60,639 bases of DNA from Deltaproteobacteria bacterium (GTDB lineage Bacteria > Desulfobacterota > Desulfobaccia > Desulfobaccales > 0-14-0-80-60-11), in contig JASEFS010000022.1 of the NCBI GenBank assembly GCA_030018495.1, positions 1-60,639 on the forward strand, written 5' to 3'. This document shows, one piece after another, positions 52,117 through 60,639 of the stretch; the first letter of the stretch is position 1, and every line of letters begins with the position of its first letter. The position numbers and the translations under genes were made by a program. The notes beneath the pieces were generated by a model that was not told where the DNA came from, did not search any database, and saw only the letters and a program-made list of their open reading frames with translations.

Positions 52117-52863
52117 CTATGACTCAGTATTCTCTTCCTGGAGCGAGGTCGGCGAAGTTTGATATTTCTGTTCCCGCTGTCGCCGGGCCCTGGTGCCCGA
52201 GGCGATGTAGACCATGGCCAAAATCGCAAAAATATAGGCTTGAATAAGGCCGGTGAGCAGCCCCAAAAGCTGCAGCAGAACGGGAAAGATCAGCGGCGCT
52301 ACAGCCAGGAGAATGGCCGCGATCTTGGTGCCGCTCATGATATTGCCGAAGAGCCGCACGGCCAGGGCCAGGGTGCGGGACAACTCTCCCAAAATGTTAA
52401 AAACCACCATAAACGGAGTAGGGCGAATATAGTGCTTCAGATAACCCAACAGTCCCTGGTCCATGATCCCGTAGGCCGGCACGGCAATGAAGACCAGAAT
52501 GGCCAGGGCCGCAGTGGTGGAAAGAGAGGCGGTGGGCGGCACATAACCGGGAACTATGGTCAGGAGATTGGCCAGGGCAATGAACAAAAACAAGGTGCCT
52601 ATAAAAGGCAGGTAGCGGTCAGGCTTTTCATGCGAGACTTCCTGGATTTGCTGGAGCACCCCGGCAACCAGCACCTCCAGGAGATTTTGCCAGCGGGAGA
52701 TGCGGGTCTCCGAAGTCAGCTTCCAAGTCCCCACCGCGGCGATGACGACCAACAGCCCCATTATCACCCAGGTAAACACCAGGGTGGCGTTTATGTGGAC
52801 GAATCCCCACTGCCAGAAGATCACCTGGTCAGGACTTATATGGCGTAAGCGCATGACATCCAT
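52117..52863 (-). CDS. atpB: N-type ATP synthase a subunit
   Basis: The stator a subunit forms the ion half-channels. The essential arginine is R170 in LAVRLFGNIMSG, within the hallmark helix. N-terminal features are HINATLVFTWVIMG, and PFIGTLFLFIALANLLTIVPGY marks a middle helix. Length 248 aa is typical. Five membrane helices are evident. It lies 9 bases after atpR. Confidence 0.95.
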   Translation of the reverse strand: MDVMRLRHISPDQVIFWQWGFVHINATLVFTWVIMGLLVVIAAVGTWKLTSETRISRWQNLLEVLVAGVLQQIQEVSHEKPDRYLPFIGTLFLFIALANLLTIVPGYVPPTASLSTTAALAILVFIAVPAYGIMDQGLLGYLKHYIRPTPFMVVFNILGELSRTLALAVRLFGNIMSGTKIAAILLAVAPLIFPVLLQLLGLLTGLIQAYIFAILAMVYIASGTRARRQREQKYQTSPTSLQEENTES

Positions 52864-52872
52864 AATGACTTC

Positions 52873-53166
52873 CTACCGTGTGGTTTCCTGAAACTTGCCT
52901 CCGGGAGCCAAGTGGCGGACCAGCAGGAGCCGGGCCAGCAAAAACCCTGCCAGGCACACCAGGAGCCGCTCCCAGCGGCCCCCCATAACCAGGTGAAAAG
53001 CAAGCAAAACAAGAGCCAGCCGCAAAAGCAGACTCCCTGCGGCCAACATGCCGGGGCGGCTGGATCGGGGCAGGCGCTGGATGGTCAGCCACAGGCCGGA
53101 ATAAAAGAAAAATCCTATAGCTATGCCCCCGAGAAACACCAGGAATAAGAGGATACCTGAAGCCAT
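52873..53166 (-). CDS. atpR: N-ATPase-specific membrane protein AtpR
   Basis: AtpR is found only in N-ATPase operons. The protein is 97 residues with three predicted helices (about 3-27, 38-60 and 65-85) and several arginines within or at the edges of helices (RLALVLLAF, LLARLLLV). The role proposed for the family is assistance in c-ring assembly. It begins one base after the stop of the antiporter gene, so translation of the two is probably linked. Confidence 0.8.
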   Translation of the reverse strand: MASGILLFLVFLGGIAIGFFFYSGLWLTIQRLPRSSRPGMLAAGSLLLRLALVLLAFHLVMGGRWERLLVCLAGFLLARLLLVRHLAPGGKFQETTR

Positions 53167-53167
53167 A

Positions 53168-54403
53168 TCAATCTATCTCCCCCTTCTGGGGCCAACGGGT
53201 CAATAAAGCTCGCACGGCAAAAGCAGAAAGTACGCACGTGCTAAAAGAGGCCACTGCCATTGCGGCATAGACCTGGGAGGGCACCGCCCAAGGTCCAAGT
53301 CGAAGGCCTTTGTTCATAATAACCATGGCGATTTCTGCCCGAGGGATCATGCTGACCCCGACCAAAATTGCCCCCGTCCACCCTACAGTAAGCAGAGTCC
53401 CGAGGCCGTCGCCCGCGATCTTGCCGAGAACGGCCACTACCAGCAGAAGCGCGCCCAAGGAAAGACCGGCGCCGATTACGGCCGGGTCGATGTTCAGGCC
53501 AATGCCGATGAAAAAGAATGGGCTGAGCAATTCATAAACCGGTTCGAACGAGGCATCCAGTTTTACAGATTCGGGATCCCTGCTGAAAACCAGCCCGGCA
53601 AAAAAAGCCCCGATGGCAGAAGAAAAGCCGACCAGACCTGCCAATGCCGCCATAATGAAACCAACCCCGGCCACCACCAGCATGGAAACGGGCGGATGGG
53701 AAACTCTCTCAAACCAGAGGGTAAGGTGGCGCTCAATGTAAAGCGAAAAAAACGCGCAAAAAGCACCGAACCCCAACAGCTTCAGCAGCAATATGCCGCT
53801 TGTCCTGAGCACCATCAGCCCCAGCGAAGTCGACATGGCCGCCCCACTTTTCAGAACAGGGGCCAATGCAAATAACAAAGCCATAAGTAAAATGCCCGAA
53901 ATATCATCCAACTCTGCCACATCAATCAGCAATTCACCGATGCTGGACTTGATGGCCCCGGCATCATGCCATACACCCACAGAAACGCCGACGCTCGTGG
54001 CAGTCATGGCAGTCCCCACAAACAAACTGGGAACCAGTCCAAGTCCCAGAATAAAGTGACAAAACGCGTAACCCAGTACGCCGCTGACTAAAACATCACC
54101 TATCCAGATGAAACTTGCCCTTCGCAACTGATGGAACAATCCGGCGATTTTGCTTTCCAAACCGATGCGAAACAGCAGGGCGATGATGCCGATTTCCGCC
54201 AATAAGTGGAAAATTTCCAAGGATTCACTAGAAAAAATCCCTAGGCGGTAGTCCAGCCACCGCATGCCGAACCCCAGGAGCAAAAATCCGGTAAGGGGTG
54301 GTAATGAAAGCCGTTTAAAGGCGGCCCGCAGCAGCAGGGCCAGAACAATGACCACCCCCACCATCAGAATGATAAGAGTATGATTTGTCTCAGCTTCAAT
54401 CAC
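53168..54403 (-). CDS. CPA2-type cation:proton antiporter
   Basis: Twelve or so helices form a KefB/NapA-type antiporter. The first helices carry LSLPPLTGFLLLGFGM, helix 4 has GTAMTATSVGVSVGV, and the ion site is VAELDD with D166-D167, the two-aspartate motif of electrogenic exchangers. There is no C-terminal TrkA domain, unlike KefB. The gene is inside the ATPase operon: its start overlaps atpQ by eight bases and its stop is one base before atpR. Na+/H+ is the likely ion pair; K+/H+ is possible. Confidence 0.88.
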   Translation of the reverse strand: MIEAETNHTLIILMVGVVIVLALLLRAAFKRLSLPPLTGFLLLGFGMRWLDYRLGIFSSESLEIFHLLAEIGIIALLFRIGLESKIAGLFHQLRRASFIWIGDVLVSGVLGYAFCHFILGLGLVPSLFVGTAMTATSVGVSVGVWHDAGAIKSSIGELLIDVAELDDISGILLMALLFALAPVLKSGAAMSTSLGLMVLRTSGILLLKLLGFGAFCAFFSLYIERHLTLWFERVSHPPVSMLVVAGVGFIMAALAGLVGFSSAIGAFFAGLVFSRDPESVKLDASFEPVYELLSPFFFIGIGLNIDPAVIGAGLSLGALLLVVAVLGKIAGDGLGTLLTVGWTGAILVGVSMIPRAEIAMVIMNKGLRLGPWAVPSQVYAAMAVASFSTCVLSAFAVRALLTRWPQKGEID

Positions 54404-54716
54404 GCTGACTTTCTTTCTTCACCCAATGCCAGGCATTGATACAGCCCAGGATGACGCCGATGAACATGAGCATGAGGGTCCAGGAAAAGCCGCTGGGGAA
54501 GGTCATATCCAGCCAGATGCCCAGGGCGATGCCGATCAGGGTGGGGATGGCCACCGACCAGCCCACCAGGCCGAACATGCCCAACCCGAACCAGACCCGC
54601 CGGTTTTGCTCCCGCTCCCGCCGGGCCTTTATTTTGCGGGCCTCCTTGTGTTCCACCTCCCGTTTGAACTCTTCCTCATCGGGAGCCGCCGGTCGGGCCT
54701 GATCAGAATCGTTCAT
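54396..54716 (-). CDS. atpQ: N-ATPase-specific subunit AtpQ (AtpI-like)
   Basis: The 106-residue protein has a charged N-terminal half (REVEHKEARKIKARRERE) and two membrane helices (FGLVGWSVAIPTLIGIALGIWL and WTLMLMFIGVILGCINAWHWV). This is the layout of AtpQ, the AtpI-related member of N-ATPase operons. It overlaps atpC by four bases upstream and the antiporter gene by eight bases downstream. Confidence 0.85.
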   Translation of the reverse strand: MNDSDQARPAAPDEEEFKREVEHKEARKIKARREREQNRRVWFGLGMFGLVGWSVAIPTLIGIALGIWLDMTFPSGFSWTLMLMFIGVILGCINAWHWVKKESQRD

Positions 54717-55099
54717 ATTCTTCTCAATTCCATAAACCGCCGCACGATGTCGGCTTCCAGCCGGGCCCCGGCTGAGAGGGCTTTTTTCTCCCGTTCCGTC
54801 CTTTCCTGAAATTCCGCCACCACGGTCTGTTGCAGTTTTCCCAATTCCGTGCCCCGTACCCCCCTTTTACTCGAGACCAGAACCTCGCGGCCCACTTTCA
54901 CCAGGATGCCGCCGTCCAGCGCGATAAATTCTTCTTGGCCCTCAGGGGTGGTCAAGGTAAGAATCCCCGTAGTCAACACCGATAAAAAATCGATATGACG
55001 GGGCAGAAGGCAAAAGTAGCCGTTTTCGCCTTCGGCGATGACCTTGGCGACTTCCTTGTCCAGGAGGACCTCCGTGGGCAGGAGAACCTTCAGTCTCAT
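54713..55099 (-). CDS. atpC: N-type ATP synthase epsilon subunit
   Basis: The epsilon subunit couples gamma rotation to the c ring. The beta-sandwich domain begins MRLKVLLPTEVLLDKEVAKV and includes GYFCLLPRHIDFLSVLTTGIL. The C-terminal helix is EFQERTEREKKALSAGARLEADIVRRFMEL. Length 128 aa is usual. It begins two bases after the atpD stop. Confidence 0.93.
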   Translation of the reverse strand: MRLKVLLPTEVLLDKEVAKVIAEGENGYFCLLPRHIDFLSVLTTGILTLTTPEGQEEFIALDGGILVKVGREVLVSSKRGVRGTELGKLQQTVVAEFQERTEREKKALSAGARLEADIVRRFMELRRI

Positions 55100-55101
55100 G
55101 T

Positions 55102-56562
<1,461 letters not shown>

Positions 56563-56794
56563 AAATCAGCTTACACGCGCCTATGAAAATGCAGCGCCGC
56601 CGCCGACTGCCGGGGCGGTACGGCTGGATTTCCTCGCGCCTAAGTACAATGGCTCAGAGAAATATTTTTCCGCTCGCAAAGACGGCAAGTGCAAAGTTCG
56701 CAAAATATGTCACCGAATTTACCAAAGCTGTACTAAGTCAGTCGCTGACTCGGCCAGAAGGAACAAGTTATCGGGTTCAATGACAGAGGACGGC

Positions 56795-59173
56795 TTAGGT
56801 GTACCGGCGCTCTGCTTCGGCTACAATCTGCTTGATCTTGAGGACGCTGTCCGGGTTGAGGGAAATGGAATCAATACCCTGCTCCACCAAAAAGGTGGCA
56901 ATTTCGGGATAATCGCTGGGCGCCTGGCCGCAGATGCCTACCTTCGCCCCCACTCTGTGGGCCTTGGCGATCAGATCGGCGATCATGGTTTTCACCGCCT
57001 CATCCCGCTCGTCGAAGAGCTCCGCCAGGATGTCCGAGTCCCGGTCCACTCCCAGAACGAGCTGCGTCAGGTCATTGCTGCCGATGGAAAAGCCGTCAAA
57101 GCGCTCGGCGAATTTTTCCGCCAGAATCACATTGGCGGGGATTTCGGCCATGACATAGATTTCCAGGCCGTTTTCTCCCCTCTTTAAACCATATTCAGCC
57201 ATAACCTCCAGCACCCGGTCCGCCTCTTTCAGAGTTCGGCAAAAAGGAATCATGACGATGACGTTGTCCATGCCGATCTCTTCCCGCACCCGTTTGATGG
57301 CCCGGCACTCCAGGGCGAAGCCCTCTCTGTACCGGTCGCTGTAGTATCGAGAAGCCCCCCGGAAGCCCAGCATGGGATTTTCTTCGCTGGGCTCGAACTG
57401 CCGGCCGCCGATGAGATCGGCATATTCATTGGTTTTGAAATCGCTCATGCGCACGATTACCGGTTCGGGGTACTGGGACGCGGCGATCTTGGCAATGCCC
57501 CGGGCCAGGTTGTCCACGAAATATTCGGTCTTATCGTTATAGCCTCGGGCCAGTTCCTCGATCTGCCGGCGCGCTTCCTTGTCCTCCAGTGCCGCGAACT
57601 TAACCAGGGCCATAGGGTGGACCTTAATAATATTGTTAATTATGAATTCCATCCTGGCAAGGCCGATGCCCTCGCAAGGCAGACGCCACCAGCGGAAGGC
57701 CGCGGCCGGGCTGCCGATGTTCATCATGATGCGGGTCCTGGTTTTGGGCACGTCCTCCAGGTTCATTTCCTTTTCCTCATAAGGGAGGATGCCCTCATAC
57801 ACATAGCCCTGGTCGCCCTCGGCGCAGGAGATGGTTACCTCCTGGCCGTCCTGAAGCACCTCGGTGGCCTTGCCTGTGCCCACGATGGCCGGGATGCCCA
57901 GCTCCCGGCTGACGATGGCGGCATGGCAGGTGCGCCCGCCGTGGTCCGTGACAATGCCCGCGGCCCGGCGCATGATGGGCACCCAGTCCGGGTCGGTCAT
58001 TTCCGTGACCAGTACGGCATTGTCCCTGAACTGCCCGATGTCATGAACATTTTTGATCACGCAGACTTTGCCGGCGGCGATGGCCTCGCCGATGCTGAGC
58101 CCGGAAATCAGGCGCCGGCTGCGCTCTTTGAGCCGGAAACTCTTCATCACCGTGGCTTCCTTCCGGGACTGCACGGTTTCCGGGCGGGCCTGCACGATGA
58201 AAAGCTGGCCCGTGTCGCCGTCCTTGGCCCACTCGATGTCCATGGGGCGGCCGTAGTGGTCCTCGATTTTTTTGGTCCAGCGGGCCAACTGGAGGATTTC
58301 GTCATCGTTCAGGACAAAGGCGCGGCGTTCTTCCCTGGGGGTGTCGATGTTCTTGGTCGGCTTGGTGCCGCCTACCGCGTAGATCATCTTTTTTTCTTTT
58401 TCCCCCAGCGTCTTTTCAATTATGGGTTTCAACTCCGGTCGGTCGAGAAGCGGTTTAAAGGCCATATACTCATCGGGATTTACGGCTCCCTGCACCACGT
58501 TTTCCCCGAGGCCCCAGGCCGCGGTTATAACCACCACGTCCCGAAAGCCTGTCTCCGTGTCAATGGAGAAGATGACGCCTGCTCCGGCCTTATCCGAACG
58601 CACCATCTTTTGCACGCCCACGGAAAGGGCCACTTTCAGGTCGTCAAACCCGTGTTCCTTGCGGTAAGTAATGGCGCGGTCGGTAAACAAAGAGGCATAG
58701 CAGCGGCGGCAGGCTTCAATCAGGGCGGCTTCGCCGGACACATTAAGAAAAGTTTCCTGTTGTCCGGCGAAGCTGGCCTCCGGGAGGTCTTCAGCCGTGG
58801 CGCTGGAGCGCACCGCCACATCCACCTCACCGCCGCCGTAACGCTGGCAGAGTTCGCCATAGGCCTGTTTGATGTCCGCCGCGATGTCCTCCGGAAATTC
58901 CCCGTGCAAGAAGAGGCTGCGGATGGCTTTCCCCACTTCCGCCAAGGGCTTTTTCCCTGTCTTCAGCTCCTGGATCAAGCCGGCGATTCTATCCTTGAGC
59001 CGGTTGTCTTCCAGGAATTTCCAGTAGGCTGCCGCGGTGGTGGCAAAACCGTCCGGGATTTGAATCCCCTCCTCCTTGAGGGTGCGGATCATTTCTCCCA
59101 GGGAAGCGTTTTTGCCGCCTACCAATCCCACATCCTGGGAACCCAGACTCTCAAACCAACGTATATAGGACAT
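56795..59173 (-). CDS. ppsA: Phosphoenolpyruvate synthase
   Basis: PpsA converts pyruvate and ATP to PEP, AMP and phosphate in gluconeogenesis. All three domains are present. The ATP-grasp domain has VGGKNASLGEM and AVRSSATAEDLPEASFAGQQET. The swivel domain has the phosphohistidine in DHGGRTCHAAIVSRELGIPAIVG. The TIM-barrel PEP domain has EGIGLARMEFI, MLGFRGASRYY, SIGSNDLTQLVLGVDRD and catalytic cysteine GICGQAPSDYP. Length 792 aa is standard. ATG 59173 is set by GGAGG four bases upstream. It follows a Usp gene by 66 bases and probably shares its transcript. Confidence 0.97.
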   Translation of the reverse strand: MSYIRWFESLGSQDVGLVGGKNASLGEMIRTLKEEGIQIPDGFATTAAAYWKFLEDNRLKDRIAGLIQELKTGKKPLAEVGKAIRSLFLHGEFPEDIAADIKQAYGELCQRYGGGEVDVAVRSSATAEDLPEASFAGQQETFLNVSGEAALIEACRRCYASLFTDRAITYRKEHGFDDLKVALSVGVQKMVRSDKAGAGVIFSIDTETGFRDVVVITAAWGLGENVVQGAVNPDEYMAFKPLLDRPELKPIIEKTLGEKEKKMIYAVGGTKPTKNIDTPREERRAFVLNDDEILQLARWTKKIEDHYGRPMDIEWAKDGDTGQLFIVQARPETVQSRKEATVMKSFRLKERSRRLISGLSIGEAIAAGKVCVIKNVHDIGQFRDNAVLVTEMTDPDWVPIMRRAAGIVTDHGGRTCHAAIVSRELGIPAIVGTGKATEVLQDGQEVTISCAEGDQGYVYEGILPYEEKEMNLEDVPKTRTRIMMNIGSPAAAFRWWRLPCEGIGLARMEFIINNIIKVHPMALVKFAALEDKEARRQIEELARGYNDKTEYFVDNLARGIAKIAASQYPEPVIVRMSDFKTNEYADLIGGRQFEPSEENPMLGFRGASRYYSDRYREGFALECRAIKRVREEIGMDNVIVMIPFCRTLKEADRVLEVMAEYGLKRGENGLEIYVMAEIPANVILAEKFAERFDGFSIGSNDLTQLVLGVDRDSDILAELFDERDEAVKTMIADLIAKAHRVGAKVGICGQAPSDYPEIATFLVEQGIDSISLNPDSVLKIKQIVAEAERRYT

Positions 59174-59239
59174 ATTGCCTCCGACCCATACAAACGGATG
59201 CAGTTGTTCTCCTAAAGATAAGCGCCTCCGGGTCACATG

Positions 59240-59722
59240 CTAATCTGTTTCCTCCGGAGCCCGGATGGTCAGCACCGGCGGTTTGGCCAGGCGCACGACT
59301 TTTTCCGCCACGGACCCGAAGACCACCCGCCGCCATCCGGTTTGGCCATGGGTGGCGATGACGATGACATCGACATTTTCCTGGTCAGCCAGCTTCACAA
59401 TCTCAGAGGCCGGATCACCGGTGGCCACCAGGGCCTGCACCTCAATATTCGGGGGGATCTGCTGGTCGATCAGTTCTTTCAGGGCTTTTTCCGCCGAATT
59501 GATGATTTCAAGCTGATAAGACGGCGTATTAAAGACGGGGGTCAATTCCGGGGCCGGCGCCGGCGCGGTGATGGGCTGATAAGGCACCGGCACCGGCGGC
59601 GCCACATGCAAGATCAATAATTTGGCTTTGAAATGGAGAGCCAGCTCTCTGGCTCTCTGCAAGGCTTCCGCAGCCGGGCCGCTGAAATCCGTGGGGCAGA
59701 GTATTTTTTTGAAAGGAAGCAT
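59240..59722 (-). CDS. Universal stress protein UspA family
   Basis: A single-domain Usp: MLPFKKILCPTDFSGPAAEALQRARELA, then VDVIVIATHGQTGWRRVVFGSVAEKVVRLAKPPVLTIR, which carries the complete GxxGx9GS nucleotide-binding motif (GQTGWRRVVFGS with shortened spacing). A proline-rich loop (VAPPVPVPYQPITAPAPAPEL) is inserted after the second strand. It leads ppsA. Length 160 aa is usual. Confidence 0.93.
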   Translation of the reverse strand: MLPFKKILCPTDFSGPAAEALQRARELALHFKAKLLILHVAPPVPVPYQPITAPAPAPELTPVFNTPSYQLEIINSAEKALKELIDQQIPPNIEVQALVATGDPASEIVKLADQENVDVIVIATHGQTGWRRVVFGSVAEKVVRLAKPPVLTIRAPEETD

Positions 59723-59812
59723 CAGTAATTTCCTCGCTTTCGGTTTAATAAGGAATAGAAATTCAAAATTTTTCCTGAAATATCAGGCAGCGGCTGTGGA
59801 TATGGCGACATG

Positions 59813-59828
59813 AGCAACCCGGCAGCCT
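59813..59828 (-). promoter_or_regulatory. Possible sigma-54 promoter for Usp-ppsA
   Basis: On the minus strand AGGCTGCCGGGTTGCT has GG and GC 10 bases apart and a perfect TTGCT -12 box, but only GGC of the -24 box. It lies about 90 bases before the Usp start in a 260-base gap. A palindrome CCTGA-AATA-TCAGG (59774-59787) is in the leader. No TTTCA-N3-TGAAA dyad is seen upstream. Confidence 0.3.
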
Positions 59829-59982
59829 GCTCAAGGGATTGATTTGCCGGCAACTCTTTAGAAAAGTTAATTCTCGGATAGCCAAAATCCAGACCCTGCA
59901 GCGCCCGGGCCCTGGATAATCCGAAAATTTTGGAGGGGGATGAACGTTTTTAAAAGCGGGAGTTATAGAAAGGGAATTTTCT

Positions 59983-60348
59983 TTACCGAGTGTATCCGAG
60001 CATTTTGCTGACCACCTGGCCGAGCTCGGAGCAATTATCCTCCAGGTAACACAAATAACGCGGCTTCAGGCGATGGGCTAAGGCTATGGTCTCTTCCTCC
60101 TCATCCGGCAGTACCAAAATTACCCGAATTCTGCGCAAAAATTCCTTGAGCGAAAGAAGCTGCCTAAGAGCCCGGCGATCCGCCGCTACGAATATCGCCA
60201 CAGGTTTGTCCGGCTGACGCCAGATTTCGGCATCACCGGAGCCGCTCCAAAGGCAGTCAGTAAATGCTGTTTCTGCCGGCAAACCCTTGATTACATACTG
60301 CAACCGTTCCGCCACGTGAGAGTGCGGATACAAAAACACCGGAACCAT
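59983..60348 (-). CDS. Small protein of unknown function (121 aa)
   Basis: I do not recognise a family. The alternating strands (VAIFVAADRRALRQLLSLKEFLRRIRVILVLPDEEEETIALAHRLKPRYLCYLEDNCSELGQVVSKML) resemble a receiver-like alpha/beta fold without the acidic pocket and phosphoacceptor. ATG 60348 is supported by GGGGGA upstream; the longer frame from 60441 is less likely. Confidence 0.55.
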   Translation of the reverse strand: MVPVFLYPHSHVAERLQYVIKGLPAETAFTDCLWSGSGDAEIWRQPDKPVAIFVAADRRALRQLLSLKEFLRRIRVILVLPDEEEETIALAHRLKPRYLCYLEDNCSELGQVVSKMLGYTR

Positions 60349-60433
60349 TTTTACTATCCCCCAAGCCTGGCAAATCCGTCCAACTGCAAAAATCTTCCTT
60401 ACAAAAGACGTGCCGTTTCTTTGATAAGGATAA

Positions 60434-60586
60434 CTATTCAATATTCCATAAATATTTTTTGAAATCAGAAAAAAAAGCCTGCGCCTGGTCTGCCAGTCCT
60501 GCCAAACAGGACAGGCTGTCCTTTAAAGTTGGACTTTTCTTGGAAGCTATTTCAAAACCTTGGATGCAGTGGAGATTGTCGGTCAT
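60434..60586 (-). CDS. Possible small protein (50 aa)
   Basis: A short frame from ATG 60586 to TAG 60434, with GGGGGAG just upstream, encodes a plausible helical peptide (CLAGLADQAQAFFSDFKKYLW). It lies 85 bases upstream of the unknown gene at 60348. A nested hairpin lies inside it, so it may instead be non-coding leader DNA. Confidence 0.3.
   Translation of the reverse strand: MTDNLHCIQGFEIASKKSPTLKDSLSCLAGLADQAQAFFSDFKKYLWNIE
60469..60521 (-). terminator. Hairpin followed by T-run on the minus strand
   Basis: AGCCTG (60476-60481) pairs with CAGGCT (60512-60517), enclosing a second hairpin GTCCTG-CCAAA-CAGGAC (60496-60512). On the minus strand the structure runs into eight T residues (60476-60469). 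It could end or attenuate a transcript entering from the right. Confidence 0.35.
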
Positions 60587-60604
60587 TTACTCCCCCTCAC
60601 CCTG

Positions 60605-60627
60605 CCCTCTCCCCAAAGGGGAGAGGG
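60605..60627. repeat. Palindromic intergenic element (CCCTCTCCCC-AAA-GGGGAGAGGG)
   Basis: A perfect 10-bp stem with an AAA loop, preceded by CCCTCACCCTG and followed by an A-run. This is the form of a very widespread short interspersed palindrome of bacterial intergenic DNA. The window ends 12 bases later. Confidence 0.7.
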
Positions 60628-60639
60628 AAAAAAACCGCC

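Noticed and set aside
57617-59215. 532-codon open frame antisense to ppsA
   Set aside because: It is a shadow of GC-rich codons of ppsA; the sense protein is fully conserved and the antisense product has no family features.

Overview
The window reads as a chromosomal segment of a Gram-negative bacterium, most likely a Desulfobacterota (deltaproteobacterial) relative. It carries LPS and outer-membrane assembly genes in the order lysS-lolC/E-lolD-bamA-skp-lpxD-fabZ-lpxA-lpxI. LpxI replaces LpxH, and there are a class I hybrid cluster protein, PolX, sigma-54 regulation and a GC-rich coding bias. The assignment to phylum is inference from gene content and synteny; no rRNA is present.

Layout. 1-3.1 kb: a D,D-carboxypeptidase, a small unknown gene and an orphan TadE/TadG-like pair. 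3.3-13.3 kb (minus strand): one envelope-biogenesis operon from lysS to lpxI. 13.5-14.5 kb: a DUF2267 gene and the decayed remains of a photolyase-related gene. 14.7-20.2 kb (plus): yjbQ, then phoH / 7TM-HD phosphodiesterase / ybeY / pdxJ / MerR regulator. 20.3-21.6 kb: an AT-richer convergent restriction-modification pair. 21.7-29.6 kb: an exported proline-rich protein, hcp, pirin, a small membrane protein, lemA-DUF2207, a C45-type Ntn hydrolase and tRNA-Arg(CCG).

29.9-40.4 kb (plus) is a two-component system (sensor kinase and NtrC-type regulator) followed by a cluster of TauE permease, Alph_Pro_TM protein, an ATP-grasp/phosphohistidine 'dikinase' with an unfamiliar C-terminus, a lone receiver protein and three universal-stress-type proteins. 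Between the regulator and the cluster I see two identical-design dyads (TTTCA-N3-TGAAA) 62 bp apart and a GG-N10-GC sigma-54 promoter with the spacing of an enhancer-driven promoter. This is the best candidate in the window for an undescribed regulated system.

40.7-44.1 kb: an enoyl-CoA hydratase homologue, a small unknown gene, and an MscS channel paired with a protein that has a broken P-loop. 44.3-59.7 kb (minus): Usp-ppsA, then a complete N-type (laterally mobile) F-ATPase operon atpD-C-Q-[antiporter]-R-B-E-F-A-[baeRF-like]-G, then a TreT-like glycosyltransferase and PolX. The two bracketed genes are additions to the usual N-ATPase order. The CPA2-type antiporter is translationally linked to its neighbours, which suggests coupled ion pumping and exchange. 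59.9-60.6 kb: small unknown genes and a palindromic intergenic element. Taken together, the right half is rich in stress, dormancy and ion-homeostasis functions, while the left half is mostly core envelope and RNA biology.
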